Positions 25,928 through 35,322 are shown, numbered from the stretch's first letter. The stretch is DNA of 64,000 nt from UBA10649 sp037130755 (GCA_037130755.1 JBAXSI010000004.1:32386-96385); one strand, 5' to 3'. Translations and numbers: made by a program. Notes: generated by a model from the letters alone, not told the origin.

Positions 25928-26818
25928 ATGCGTCTGCTCGGCAGGGTCGGCATCGCCGGGCTGATGTGCGCCGCGCTTCTTGCCGTCGCCCTGCCGGCGC
26001 AGGCCGCCGCGCCCGCGCAGGCGGACGTTCAGCAGAAGGTCGCGTCGTGGGATGCTGCCGCTGCCCGACTAGGCCTGGCGGGTTCGCTGTGGGAGCCGAT
26101 CGAGACGGCGGGCCTTCGCCGTGCGGGGCGGATCGCCGTCCTCGCCGGGAACCTGGCCTTCGCCAACGGGGCCGTCGCAGGCGGCGACACCTTCGCCAGT
26201 GTTCGGTACGGAACGAGCCGACGCGGATTCGTCATCTCCGAGAAGTGGGCCAATACCGGGTGGGCGAGGCAGCCGGCGCTGTCGTCAAGGATGGCGAAGG
26301 TGCGGTCGGTGTTCGTCCTGCTGGGCTCGCCGGGGACCCAGGTCACGCTGACCGCTGACGTCTACGCCAACTGCTTCCCGCAACGGCCCGGCAAGAAGCC
26401 ACGGCCGGTACCTGCGCGCTTTCGCTGCACGCGCAACGACGTTCTGCGCTCGGGCGGCGTGCTTACTTTCACGGCGCGCCCTGCGGCGACGACGACTGCG
26501 CCCGGCGACACGTCGATCGTCATCCAGTCCACGGGCATGACGTTCGACCAGTTGGTGCGCGTGGCGCGCAACATCCAGCAGGTCGCCGGCTCGGGATCCG
26601 ACGGCGCCGGCTCGGCCCAGATGGTGGGCATGTGCCGGCAGATGGTCGGCGGAGGGATGACGGCTGCTCAGGCGGACTCCTTCGCCATCGCGTACGGCTA
26701 CACGACGAGGGTCGGCAGCATCGACGGAGTGGGCCTTGCCGTGACGGCCGACTACCGCCCCGACCGGTTCACGCTGTCGACCGTCTCCGGGGTCGTGACC
26801 TCCTGCACGTACGGCTGA
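25928..26818 (+). CDS. Secreted hypothetical protein
   Basis: A 296-residue protein with a classical signal peptide: MRLLGR, a hydrophobic core (VGIAGLMCAALLAVALP) and the likely cleavage site AQA-AAP. The mature part is mostly beta-like with two candidate disulfide cysteine pairs (NCFPQ with FRCTRN, and MVGMCRQ with TSCTYG). No catalytic motif or named family was recognised. ATG 25928 has GGAG seven bases upstream; a GTG at 25907 overlapping the RDD stop (GTGA) is an alternative giving MIVRRQA. It ends a rightward run and converges on the ABC permease gene with six bases between stops. Confidence 0.75.
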   Translation: MRLLGRVGIAGLMCAALLAVALPAQAAAPAQADVQQKVASWDAAAARLGLAGSLWEPIETAGLRRAGRIAVLAGNLAFANGAVAGGDTFASVRYGTSRRGFVISEKWANTGWARQPALSSRMAKVRSVFVLLGSPGTQVTLTADVYANCFPQRPGKKPRPVPARFRCTRNDVLRSGGVLTFTARPAATTTAPGDTSIVIQSTGMTFDQLVRVARNIQQVAGSGSDGAGSAQMVGMCRQMVGGGMTAAQADSFAIAYGYTTRVGSIDGVGLAVTADYRPDRFTLSTVSGVVTSCTYG

Positions 26819-26824
26819 CGCCCA

Positions 26825-27685
26825 CTACGAGACGACGTCCTTTCGATCGAATCGGTAGACCGCGTAGGTGACGCAGGCCGCGCACGCGACCACGGAGTAG
26901 GCGGCTCCCCGTGCCATGTTCGTCCAGTCGATGTCGGCGGCCAGCAGGTCGAGCCAGGCCTGCGAGAAGTGGGTCGGCAGCCACTCACGCAGCGAGCCCA
27001 GGGCCTCGATCGCATTCAGGATGTTGCTGATGATCACGAGCACAACGGCGGCGCCCACCGCACCCAGCGGCGCGTCGGTGAGCACGGACATCAAGAACGC
27101 GACACCCGCCGCGAACAGCAGCGAGACGAAGATGAAGCCTCCGATCGCTGCGATCCGCCAGAGTGACTCGCCCAACGTGTAGGTGGCACCGACGGGTGAC
27201 TGAAGCGGTCCCGAACCGAAGGCGACAAGTCCGATGACGAAGGACGCCAGCGGCAGCACGGCGATCGCTCCGAGGGACAGCACGAGCCCGACGATCAGCT
27301 TCTGCTTCAACAGGCGCCGGCGAGGGACAGGAGCCGCAAGCAGGTAGCGCAGACTCGACCAGGACGCCTCGCTTGCGACCGTGTCGCCACAGAACAGCGC
27401 AACGATGACGAGGAGCAGGAACCCTGCGGCGAAGAAGAACATGGTGACGGTGAAGTTGGCGGCTCCAGCCGTCGCAAGGCCGACGAGATCGGCCGATCCG
27501 CTGCCCAGCCGCCGGCCGGAGTTCGCGCCGGAGTTCGAGTTGGAGCCGAACTTCACAGCAAGGGACACCATGACGGGCAGTGCCACCACGAGGAGGTAGG
27601 CCACGAGCGTCCGTCGGCGACGGACCTGGCGGATGAACTCCACGCGCAACGGCAGGGTCGCCGCCGCGCGATAGGTCGTTGTCAT
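26825..27685 (-). CDS. ABC-2 type transporter permease
   Basis: A 286-residue membrane protein with six predicted helices: about residues 28-45, 70-97, 130-155, 170-197, 205-222 and 257-275. FCGDTVASEASWSSLRYLLAAP, between helices 2 and 3, is the ABC-2 permease signature. A polar, Ser/Asn/Gly-rich loop with the repeat NSNSGANSG separates helices 1 and 2. It lies 13 bases downstream of the hydrolase-ABC fusion gene on the same strand, so the fusion supplies the ATPase of this exporter. The transported substrate is unknown. Confidence 0.88.
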   Translation of the reverse strand: MTTTYRAAATLPLRVEFIRQVRRRRTLVAYLLVVALPVMVSLAVKFGSNSNSGANSGRRLGSGSADLVGLATAGAANFTVTMFFFAAGFLLLVIVALFCGDTVASEASWSSLRYLLAAPVPRRRLLKQKLIVGLVLSLGAIAVLPLASFVIGLVAFGSGPLQSPVGATYTLGESLWRIAAIGGFIFVSLLFAAGVAFLMSVLTDAPLGAVGAAVVLVIISNILNAIEALGSLREWLPTHFSQAWLDLLAADIDWTNMARGAAYSVVACAACVTYAVYRFDRKDVVS

Positions 27686-27698
27686 CGATTCATCCCCT

Positions 27699-30224
27699 TC
27701 ACGCCAGTCCCACCGTCAGGTCGTCTCCGACGATCTCGAGGAACACGTCCTCCAGTCGCTTGCCCGCGTGGTCGCGCAGCAGGTCCTCGACACTGCCGGC
27801 CCCGACCAGTCGTCCGCGATGCATGACGACGACATCGGTGCAGGTCTGCTCCACCTCGCTGAGCATGTGCGAGGAGATGATCACGGTGCGCCCTTCAGCG
27901 GCGTAGCGATGCAGGACGTCGCGCATCTCCTTGATCTGCGGCGGGTCGAGTCCGTTCGTCGGCTCGTCGAGCATCAGCAGGTCCGGCTTGCCGAGCATGG
28001 CCTGCGCGATCCCCAGCCGCTGCCTCATCCCCTGGCTGTAGGAGCGGACCTTCTTGTCGATGGCCGAGCCCAGATCGGCGATCTCCAGTACTTCGTCAAG
28101 GTAAGACGGGTCGTGTGTGCGCCCCGCCGAGCGCCAGTACAGGTCGAGGTTCTGGCGGCCGGTGAGATGCGGCAGGAAGCCGGCGCCCTCGACCAGCGAG
28201 CCGATGCGACTGAGCACCGGAGCGCCGGCGTAGACGGGCTGGCCGAACGCCTCGATCGTGCCCGACGAGGGCATGATCAGTCCCATCACCATCCGCATGG
28301 TCGTCGTCTTGCCCGCCCCGTTGGGTCCGAGGAGGCCGAGCACGGTTCCGGGCCGAACAGCGAACGAGAGGTCGTCGACCGCCAGGTATCCGTCGCCGTA
28401 CCTCTTGCTCAGTCCATCGATGACCAACGGCCTCGCGTCGGCAGGCGCATCCGGGCGCTCGTGCGGGTGGCGCACGCGCACGAGTCGGGAGAGCAGGACA
28501 AGGAGCCCGACGACCACGGCGGCCCCGAGCAGCCACCAGTACGCCGGCGCCCCGGACGAGACGGGGGTCATGGCCACCAGGGGGACCGTGACCGACGGCT
28601 CGGCGAGTGAGATGTCGTACAGGCTCGGCTGCACGGGCAGTCGGTAGGCGAAGTCCGTGGTCGAGACGATCACGCGCAGCCGGTCCCCGGTCCCGGCTGA
28701 TGCGACGACGGCGGGGAGATCCACGGAGACGGTCGTGGGACTGGTCGACAGGCCGGTGATGTGCACTGGGGCGACGAGACCCTGCGGGAGGGACTCACGT
28801 CCGTTGGGCGTCACGATGCGCACAGAGGCGAACAGCGTCGCGTCACCTGCCGGTGCTGAGCCGATGTCGGCCGCGGGACTCGGCGGGACAGCAGACACCG
28901 CCAGCTTGATCCGGCTCGATCCGATGAGGCTCAGCGGACCCGTCAGCGGCGGTGACTCGAACACCGCGAACTGACCGGGGAGGGCGCGCTGCGCCAGAGC
29001 GCCAGCGGCACCGCCCAGTCCGGGAACGCTGGTGATCGCCGCGGGGACGCCGCCGGCCGGGGAGAGGACCCGCTGCGGTGGGCCGCCCATCGCGACGTCC
29101 TGAGTCGATGCCCCGTGCAGTCCGGGGTACTCGGGCGCTTGGAGGATCACCGGCGCGGTGCCGGAATTCTGGACGGACAGGGCGGCGGACGTCTGGGTCA
29201 CCTCGAAGTCCGTCGATGCGGTTGCCGTCCGCAGCAGCCAGGTGTCGAACCAGTCCGCTGCCAGCGCGTCGATGCGCGCCTGCTCGTTGACCCCGCCGTC
29301 GTGGCCACCCCCATGCCAGACGACCTTCACCGGCGTCGACGGATGGGCGGCACTGATCTGCTCTGCGTTCGCATTCGTCTGGGCCAGTGGGAACAGCGAA
29401 TCCGCCTGGCCGCCGGAGACCAGCGTCGGGGCGGTTATGCGGGACGTGATGCTGCGCGGGGACGACTGCGCCATCAGCCGCTCGGACGCGGGGGAGACGA
29501 TGCCGTCAGCCGCCGCCTCGGTGTAGGCCCGGCACCATGCCGGCGTGAATCGCCCGCACTCGGTCACCTTTCCGTCCCGATTGACGGTACCCACCCCGAA
29601 GAACGCGCCGGTCCATTGCTGCTTGAACACCCCGAGTGGGGCCCCTGGTTCTGTGGCGGACTGGCCGAACAAAGACGACTCGAGGTCATTCCAGGTGATG
29701 TCGGATGCGATGGCGTCGATGCGTGCGTCGTATCCACCCAGGAGCAGGGCGAGCGCCCCGCCGTAGGACCCGCCGGCGACGCCCACCCGCGGATCGCCGG
29801 GTCGATCGAGCACCACGTCGGGTCGCGTGGCCAGGTAGTCCACGAGCGCGCGCGCATCGGCAACCTCGAACTCCGGTGAGTTCATGGAGATCTGGCCCGT
29901 TGACAGACCGAAGCCTCGGGCCGAGTACGTCAGGACGACGTAGCCGCGCTCTGCCAGGTCGTTGGCTCGCTGGGCCAGGTCGTCCTTGCTGCCGCCGAAG
30001 CCGTGGGCGAGCAGTATCGCCGGGGCGGGGATGACGGTCGGTGCGTAGACCTCTGCATCCAGGGACACGGGCGCCGGGTCGGTCCCCGAGGTGGGGCCGC
30101 CGGGCAGTCGCAGGACCTCGGATGCGGCGCCTGCAGGAGCCGTCACCAGCATTGACGCGCCCAACATGCACGAGACGCCGACGAGCACCGTCGCCCGGGT
30201 CAGGCGTGGTGCTCGTCGGGGCAT
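27699..30224 (-). CDS. Exported alpha/beta-hydrolase fused through one TM helix to a cytoplasmic ABC ATPase
   Basis: An 841-residue single protein with mixed topology. Residues 1-34 form a signal/anchor (LVGVSCMLGASMLVTAPAGAAS). Residues 35 to ~555 hold an S15/CocE-like alpha/beta hydrolase: ILLAHGFGGSKDD, TYSARGFGLS, the nucleophile elbow VAGGSYGGALALL, and HGGGHDG with a possible catalytic His. A membrane helix follows (WWLLGAAVVVGLLVLLSRLV, about 560-580), then an ABC ATPase (about 600-830): Walker A GPNGAGKTT, signature YSQGMRQR, Walker B LLMLDEPTNGLD and switch His ISSHM. The hydrolase should be extracytoplasmic and the ATPase cytosolic. The permease gene is 13 bases downstream, and the DUF4349 lipoprotein gene ends ten bases upstream. 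No frameshift or internal start is apparent, so this is a true fusion. Confidence 0.88.
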   Translation of the reverse strand: MPRRAPRLTRATVLVGVSCMLGASMLVTAPAGAASEVLRLPGGPTSGTDPAPVSLDAEVYAPTVIPAPAILLAHGFGGSKDDLAQRANDLAERGYVVLTYSARGFGLSTGQISMNSPEFEVADARALVDYLATRPDVVLDRPGDPRVGVAGGSYGGALALLLGGYDARIDAIASDITWNDLESSLFGQSATEPGAPLGVFKQQWTGAFFGVGTVNRDGKVTECGRFTPAWCRAYTEAAADGIVSPASERLMAQSSPRSITSRITAPTLVSGGQADSLFPLAQTNANAEQISAAHPSTPVKVVWHGGGHDGGVNEQARIDALAADWFDTWLLRTATASTDFEVTQTSAALSVQNSGTAPVILQAPEYPGLHGASTQDVAMGGPPQRVLSPAGGVPAAITSVPGLGGAAGALAQRALPGQFAVFESPPLTGPLSLIGSSRIKLAVSAVPPSPAADIGSAPAGDATLFASVRIVTPNGRESLPQGLVAPVHITGLSTSPTTVSVDLPAVVASAGTGDRLRVIVSTTDFAYRLPVQPSLYDISLAEPSVTVPLVAMTPVSSGAPAYWWLLGAAVVVGLLVLLSRLVRVRHPHERPDAPADARPLVIDGLSKRYGDGYLAVDDLSFAVRPGTVLGLLGPNGAGKTTTMRMVMGLIMPSSGTIEAFGQPVYAGAPVLSRIGSLVEGAGFLPHLTGRQNLDLYWRSAGRTHDPSYLDEVLEIADLGSAIDKKVRSYSQGMRQRLGIAQAMLGKPDLLMLDEPTNGLDPPQIKEMRDVLHRYAAEGRTVIISSHMLSEVEQTCTDVVVMHRGRLVGAGSVEDLLRDHAGKRLEDVFLEIVGDDLTVGLA

Positions 30225-30233
30225 CCGGCCACC

Positions 30234-31160
30234 CTACGTGGTGGTGGGCGGGACCGCCCGACCGTCGTCATTCGCATCTGACGGCGGCACGGTCGGGGCC
30301 CGACGCCTGCGGGTTCGGCGCACGACGACGATGACGACCGGCACCACGACGGCCAGTGCGATGACGGCGAAGGGCAGCAGGAATCCCGCTGCCGTGAACA
30401 TGATCGTGACGGCGGCCACCAGGGCTGCCCACCCGCTCGCGAGACCGGAGAGGAACCCCGGAGCGTCGACCTGGGTAACCGACGAGATCGGTGACAGCGC
30501 GACGGTCACGGTGCTCAGAGCCACCTGCTCGCCCAGGGCCTTGCGCTGCGCGCTGAGTGAGTCCAGTTCGGCCTGGCGCGACGAGAGCTGGGTCTCGATC
30601 GCGAGCATGTCGTCGATCTTCTGCGCCTGTGCAAGCAGCTGCGTCATCCGATCGACGCTCGTCTGCAGGGCCTTGATGCGTGCGTCGAGGTCGACGACCT
30701 GTCCTGTGACATCCTGAGCGGACACCGTGACTGCGTCTACCGTGCCAAGGCGCGCCACGTCGGCGATGAAGGCATCGAGGTCTGCCGCCGGGATCTGCGC
30801 GGTGATCATGGAACTGGTGGACTCGCCAGACGCCTGGGTGTCCTCGGCCGAGATGAGCCCATTGCGCTTCTTGACCAGTCCATGGACGTCGAACGCGCTC
30901 TTCGCGACGTCGTCCACCCGCATGGTCACGTAGGCGTTCTTGATGATCTGGCGGTCGGACGTCACTGCCGTCGACACAGCGCCACCGGCGGCCGCCTGGT
31001 CCTGGGCGATGGCATCCGGTGCTGGTGCACCGATCGCAGGCTCGCCCAGGGCGGCGCCGGCCACGACGCTGTCGGCCTGAGTGGAGCCGGTCGCGGAGCA
31101 GCCGGCAAGCAGCGCGGCCAGGGCCGCCACGATGATGATGGGAACGATTCTGGTGCGCAT
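30234..31160 (-). CDS. DUF4349 lipoprotein
   Basis: A 308-residue predicted lipoprotein. The N-terminus MRTRIVPIIIVAALAALLAGCS has a lipobox with Cys 21. The DUF4349 domain follows: IIKNAYVTMRVDDV, then a long coiled coil (about residues 150-215; LDARIKALQTSVDRMTQLL and beyond), and a membrane helix near the C-terminus (about 240-280) ending in an Arg-rich cytosolic tail. ATG 31160 was chosen for the strong GAGGAGGAG just upstream; the longer frame to 31325 would bury the signal sequence. It precedes the hydrolase-ABC fusion by ten bases and may be in the same transcript. Function of DUF4349 is not established. Confidence 0.87.
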   Translation of the reverse strand: MRTRIVPIIIVAALAALLAGCSATGSTQADSVVAGAALGEPAIGAPAPDAIAQDQAAAGGAVSTAVTSDRQIIKNAYVTMRVDDVAKSAFDVHGLVKKRNGLISAEDTQASGESTSSMITAQIPAADLDAFIADVARLGTVDAVTVSAQDVTGQVVDLDARIKALQTSVDRMTQLLAQAQKIDDMLAIETQLSSRQAELDSLSAQRKALGEQVALSTVTVALSPISSVTQVDAPGFLSGLASGWAALVAAVTIMFTAAGFLLPFAVIALAVVVPVVIVVVRRTRRRRAPTVPPSDANDDGRAVPPTTT

Positions 31161-31323
31161 GACGGCTCCTCCTCGCATGCGCGGCGAGGCTGATGAGCGT
31201 CGCCGCGAGTCTGGATGACTCACCCCTGTTGACGGCACGGGTGACACCGGCGTTCCACTCCTCGGGCAACGATTCGATATCGCCGCACGTCCCGGCTCGG
31301 TAGTGTCGTGGCCGGAGGTTGCC

Positions 31324-31926
31324 ATGACGGTCCTGGGCGATCGATACGTCGATGCGATCGGCTATGCCGCGACAGTTCATGCAGCGCAGTTGCGCAAGGG
31401 TTCGGATGTGCCGTACCTAGCGCACCTGCTCGGAGTGTCGTCGCTCGTGCTGGAGGCCGGTGGCGATGAGGAACTCGCGGTCGCCGCACTGCTGCACGAT
31501 GCAGCTGAGGATCACGGCGGCGAGGCGCAGCTGGTCGAGATCTCCGATCGGTTCGGCGGCCGGGTCGCGAGCATCGTTCGCGAGTGCAGCGACTCGCTGC
31601 TGCCCGAGGGTGCCGACAAGCCGGACTGGGAGACGCGCAAGCGTGAACACCTCGCCCGCCTCCCGCACGCGTCCGATGACACGCTGATGGTCTGGACGGC
31701 CGACAAGGTGCACAACTCGCGTGCCCTGGTCACGGACGTCGCGGTCCATGGGCTTGGCTTCCTCGAGCGATTCCACGCCCCGCCTGATCGACTGCTCTGG
31801 TACTACCGCTCCAACCTGGATCTGGTGCGCGCACGTCGAGTGTCCGCTGAGCTGGTCGTCCCGCTGTCCATGGCAGTGTCGGCGCTGGCCGCCCTCATCG
31901 AGAGTGAGGTCACGACTGGAACGTGA
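31324..31926 (+). CDS. HD domain phosphohydrolase (SpoT/MESH1-like)
   Basis: A 200-residue metal-dependent phosphohydrolase. The HD motif LLHDAAED near residue 60, preceded by YLAHLLGVSSLVLEAGGDEE, and TADKVHNSRAL in the second half match the hydrolase domain of RelA/SpoT and small MESH1-type enzymes. There is no synthetase domain. Hydrolysis of (p)ppGpp or a related nucleotide is plausible but unproven. GGAGG lies six bases before ATG 31324. It converges with the C45 hydrolase gene; the last 17 bases overlap on opposite strands. Confidence 0.85.
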   Translation: MTVLGDRYVDAIGYAATVHAAQLRKGSDVPYLAHLLGVSSLVLEAGGDEELAVAALLHDAAEDHGGEAQLVEISDRFGGRVASIVRECSDSLLPEGADKPDWETRKREHLARLPHASDDTLMVWTADKVHNSRALVTDVAVHGLGFLERFHAPPDRLLWYYRSNLDLVRARRVSAELVVPLSMAVSALAALIESEVTTGT

Positions 31927-32902
31927 CCGACGTCCAGTCTCGATGCCCTGACCTGAGTTCGGCCCCGTCGATGAACTGCACGTGCGAGTCGTTGGTATTG
32001 CAGGTGAATGCGGCGAATGTGCTGTTGCGGTCGCCGTAGCGAGCACCGTCGACGACGACGTCCCCCGAGAGTGCCTCCTGCAGCCCGGCGTGTTCAGCGA
32101 CGGCTATCTCGAGCGTCCGCAGTCGTACCAGCGAGGACTCGCGTGCTCGGTCCTCATCGCCGAGCGGGTGGTTGGTGTGCAGGCAGGCGCGGGCGTCGAA
32201 CTCGCTGACCTGCTTGACGCTTCCTGGCCCGGCTTCGAAAGTGGCGATGCGGCCCTGGGCGCCGATCGTGTACGCCTGTCCGGCAGCGTGCGGGATCGAT
32301 CCCAGGAACTCCGCGGCCTCCTCGATCGACGTCAGCGTGAGCAACCGTCGTGTGACGAATCCAACGCCGAGTCCGTTCTCGTCGAGTCCGAGCTGCTCCA
32401 GCGTGTTCACGGCGAGCGCGAACCCTGACTCGTTGGCGCCGCACAGGCCGATCATTCCCGGGTAGCTCATCAGGAGCGCTCGCGGCGAGTCTGGAGGGCA
32501 GGAACGCAGCACGACGAGCCGCCCGACCGTCCAGGCAGGCAGATCCATCGTCTGCCCGACCTCGACGCCGTGGTCGTCTCGCCGCGCGAGCACCGAGCAA
32601 CCGGCCGGGCGGGTGAGACCCCACACCTCGTCGAGGAACGTCAGGAGCAGGACATCATCGAGGGGGACGCCCGCGCCATCGGCCGTCGCGGTGATCTCGT
32701 CCCACAGGTCGGGGGTCAGCTCGGCAGCAACTGCGCGCAGGTTGCTCGTCTCCAGCCGAGCCGCCAGGGCGTCGGGGTCGTGGTCGCGCGATCGCAGGTG
32801 CGCCTTCAGTGCAGCGACCGTCTCGCGGATCTCCGACTGCAGCGCGGTGCCGTGATGGAGGCCGCGCTGCCGGCCCGATCCGGAGAGAGTCGCTGTGCGC
32901 AT
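31910..32902 (-). CDS. C45-like autoproteolytic acyltransferase/hydrolase
   Basis: A 330-residue Ntn-fold protein resembling peptidase family C45 (isopenicillin-N acyltransferase-like). Evidence: the N-terminal GSGRQRGLHHG, the putative nucleophile/processing site AGCSVLAR (Cys 102), GQTMDLPAW with its Asp, GMIGLCGANESGFALAVN, and the C-terminal FTCNTNDSHVQF. Such enzymes usually cleave themselves before the Cys and act on amide bonds of acyl-peptides; the substrate here is unknown. The Cys is embedded well inside the chain as usual for the proprotein. It sits just downstream of the helD-like gene (six-base gap) and converges with the HD gene. Confidence 0.8.
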   Translation of the reverse strand: MRTATLSGSGRQRGLHHGTALQSEIRETVAALKAHLRSRDHDPDALAARLETSNLRAVAAELTPDLWDEITATADGAGVPLDDVLLLTFLDEVWGLTRPAGCSVLARRDDHGVEVGQTMDLPAWTVGRLVVLRSCPPDSPRALLMSYPGMIGLCGANESGFALAVNTLEQLGLDENGLGVGFVTRRLLTLTSIEEAAEFLGSIPHAAGQAYTIGAQGRIATFEAGPGSVKQVSEFDARACLHTNHPLGDEDRARESSLVRLRTLEIAVAEHAGLQEALSGDVVVDGARYGDRNSTFAAFTCNTNDSHVQFIDGAELRSGHRDWTSVTFQS

Positions 32903-32908
32903 CGTTGC

Positions 32909-35047
32909 CTACGCCGGGTCGATCAGGTGAAGTGTCTGCGTTGCGCGGGTGCACGCGACGTACACGTCAGAGCCTCGAATACCCTGCGTCGAGATCGCCT
33001 GCGGATCAACGACGTAGACGTGGTCGAACTCAAGCCCCTTCGTGTCACGTGCGGTGAGGACCGCGATCGGGGAGTCCAGCGCGTCGTCGCCCGTGCCGAA
33101 CGCGTCGCTAGCCTTCACCAGCGCCGTCATCCACGTCTGTGCGTCCTCGTCCGGCACGACGACGCCGATGCGACCCGGCTCTCCGGTCGCCCGGGCCAGG
33201 ACGGCATCGGCGAGTTCGTCGATGCCCAAGGACAGCCGCTCGGTCTCGGCTCCGTCCCGGATCGGCTGCAGATTCGGGGCGTGCCCGCCCGCCCGAGTAA
33301 GCAGCTCGGTAGCCGTAGCGGCCGTCTGCCGCGTGATCCGGTAGGTGACCGTGAGGGTATGCAGGTCGATCTTCTCCCTGGCCCAGCCGAGAGCGTCGTC
33401 CCAGTTGCGGGCACCGGCGGGGTGCGTCGTCTGCTGAAGGTCGCCCACGATCGTCATCGACTTGCGCGAGCTCCTGCGGGCCAGGGCGCGCCAGGCCATG
33501 CGGGACAATTCCTGCGCCTCGTCGACGACCACATGGCCGTAGATCCACGTGCGGTCGGTCATCGCGCGCTCGGCAACCGTGGTGCGCGGACGAGTCGATG
33601 CGAACGGGTCCACGGCCACGAGTTCGCGGTAGTCGTCTGCGTCATCCTGGCGCACCTGCCTGACCGGAGCCTCGTAGTCACCGAGGCGATCGGCCGCTTC
33701 GTCGAGCAGCGGCACGTCGTCCACCGTCCAAGGCGCATCCGGCTGGCGCAGCAACGTGACCTGCTGCTGGGGCGTGAGCAGGCCTTCGGCTGCGCGGGCA
33801 AGGACGTCGGGATCGCTGAGCATGCGTGAGACGAGTCGTTCCGGCGTGGTCGGCAGCCACATCAGGTTGAGGGCGCGCCGCAGGTGGAGGTCGTCGACGA
33901 TGTCGTTGATGATGTCCTGGCGGATCTCCGGATCCGATGGGTCCTCGTCGCGCTGGCGCGCGCGATCACGTGCGAGCACGTCGAGCACGCGGCGCAGGAA
34001 CGGCTCGCGGTTGGAGTGGTACGACCCGTTGCGGGGCAGGCTCGACTTGATGTCGGCCAGCTGCTGCGCCCGGATGCGCACGGTGGAGCCGTCCTCGAGC
34101 TGCACCTCGAGGTCTTCATCCGGGATGCGGATGCGCTGCGTCACCGCATTCGCCACGACGTGCGCCATCACCGTGTCGCCCTTGATGGCTGCGACGGCCG
34201 GCGCGTCGGGGATGCTGGTGGATACCGCCGGGAACAGCTGGCCCGGGGTGAGCAGCACCACGTCGGTCTCGCCGAGGCTCGGGAGCACCTGATCGATGTA
34301 ACGCAGGAAGGTCGTCGACGGGCCGACGACGAGGACGCCGTCCTTGGCCAGCCGATCGCGGTAGGTGTAGAGCAGCCACGCCGCTCTGTGCAGGGCCACG
34401 ACGGTCTTGCCAGTGCCCGGGCCGCCCTGCACCACAGTCAACTGGTTCATCGGACTGCGGACGATGCGGTCCTGGTCGGCGGCGATCGTCGCGATGATGT
34501 CGCCCATGCGCCCGTCGCGTGGCGCCTCCACTGCGCTGGCTGCGGCGTCGGTGCTGATGGCCGTCGGGTTCGTGAGGTCCTCATCCTCGATGTGGGTGAC
34601 CGTCCGGTCCTTGGTGATGATGCGGCGCCGGCGCAGCAGGCCCATCGGCTCGACCGACGTCGCCTGGTAGAAGCCCGCTGACTGCGGTGCCCGCCAGTCC
34701 AGGAGCACGGGATCGCCATTGTCGTCGCGAAGGCCGATGCGCCCGATGTGGTGGGTGGTGCCGTCGGCGTAGTCGACGCGTCCGAAGCACAGGCGGCTGG
34801 ATGCGGCCCGGGCGCCGCTCAACTGCTGGATCAAAGTGTCGAACATCGCCTGCTTCTCGAGCAGGTCCTGCTCGGTCCCGGTGCTCTGCTGATGGGCCAG
34901 CCCCTCGATGCGGGCGGTCAGGTGCGTGGTGAGGGTGTCGAGTCGGTCGTAGCAGGCGTCGACGACGCGCTGCTCGCCGACGATGGCATCCACGTTCCGG
35001 CCTCCTGCTGTCGTACCCGGTCTGGAATGGGCACTCGAGTCTGCCAC
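32909..35047 (-). CDS. helD: HelD-like superfamily 1 ATPase (RNA polymerase recycling factor)
   Basis: A 712-residue UvrD/Rep-like ATPase of the HelD family. Residues 1-110 form the coiled N-terminal arm (ARIEGLAHQQS to MFDTLIQQLSGARAAS) that in studied homologues reaches the RNA polymerase secondary channel. Then come LDWRAPQSAGFY, Walker A VVQGGPGTGKTVVALHRAAW, the motif-II box VVDEAQELSRMAWRAL, LQQTTHPAG, TYRITRQTA, and the C-terminal VYVACTRATQTLHL. HelD releases RNA polymerase from stalled or non-productive complexes. The start at 35047 gives a Ser/Gly-rich leader before the conserved part. It diverges from rmuC across a 275-base intergenic region. Confidence 0.85.
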   Translation of the reverse strand: MADSSAHSRPGTTAGGRNVDAIVGEQRVVDACYDRLDTLTTHLTARIEGLAHQQSTGTEQDLLEKQAMFDTLIQQLSGARAASSRLCFGRVDYADGTTHHIGRIGLRDDNGDPVLLDWRAPQSAGFYQATSVEPMGLLRRRRIITKDRTVTHIEDEDLTNPTAISTDAAASAVEAPRDGRMGDIIATIAADQDRIVRSPMNQLTVVQGGPGTGKTVVALHRAAWLLYTYRDRLAKDGVLVVGPSTTFLRYIDQVLPSLGETDVVLLTPGQLFPAVSTSIPDAPAVAAIKGDTVMAHVVANAVTQRIRIPDEDLEVQLEDGSTVRIRAQQLADIKSSLPRNGSYHSNREPFLRRVLDVLARDRARQRDEDPSDPEIRQDIINDIVDDLHLRRALNLMWLPTTPERLVSRMLSDPDVLARAAEGLLTPQQQVTLLRQPDAPWTVDDVPLLDEAADRLGDYEAPVRQVRQDDADDYRELVAVDPFASTRPRTTVAERAMTDRTWIYGHVVVDEAQELSRMAWRALARRSSRKSMTIVGDLQQTTHPAGARNWDDALGWAREKIDLHTLTVTYRITRQTAATATELLTRAGGHAPNLQPIRDGAETERLSLGIDELADAVLARATGEPGRIGVVVPDEDAQTWMTALVKASDAFGTGDDALDSPIAVLTARDTKGLEFDHVYVVDPQAISTQGIRGSDVYVACTRATQTLHLIDPA

Positions 35048-35322
35048 GACGGATGCCTCGCCCCCGGGCGGGGTCTCCGGTCGGGATCGGCCGATGGATC
35101 GGCGAGTGCCGGCGGGGCGTGTTCGCGCTCGGCGCGCCGATACCCAGGGTGAGGCGCTGAGGGGGGCGCTGGCTCGTGGGCCCGGCGCTGAGGGGAGCGC
35201 CGAGCGCTCACGGGTGCGGGATCAGGGGGACCGTGAGCTGCCTCTCCCACGCCGGAGGGGCAGCCTCGCCGGCGTCGGTGCCGCCGGTCCCCGATGTCGG
35301 ACCCCCGTGCCACGCTGGACGC
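35048..35322. other. Divergent intergenic region helD/rmuC with imperfect direct repeats
   Basis: This 275-base region should hold the promoters of helD (leftward) and rmuC (rightward). It contains an 18-base imperfect direct repeat beginning GGCGCTGAGGGG at 35153-35170 and again at 35184-35201 (two mismatches), spaced 31 bases start to start, so on about the same DNA face. No strong -35/-10 pair stood out and no gene is credible here. Confidence 0.4.
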
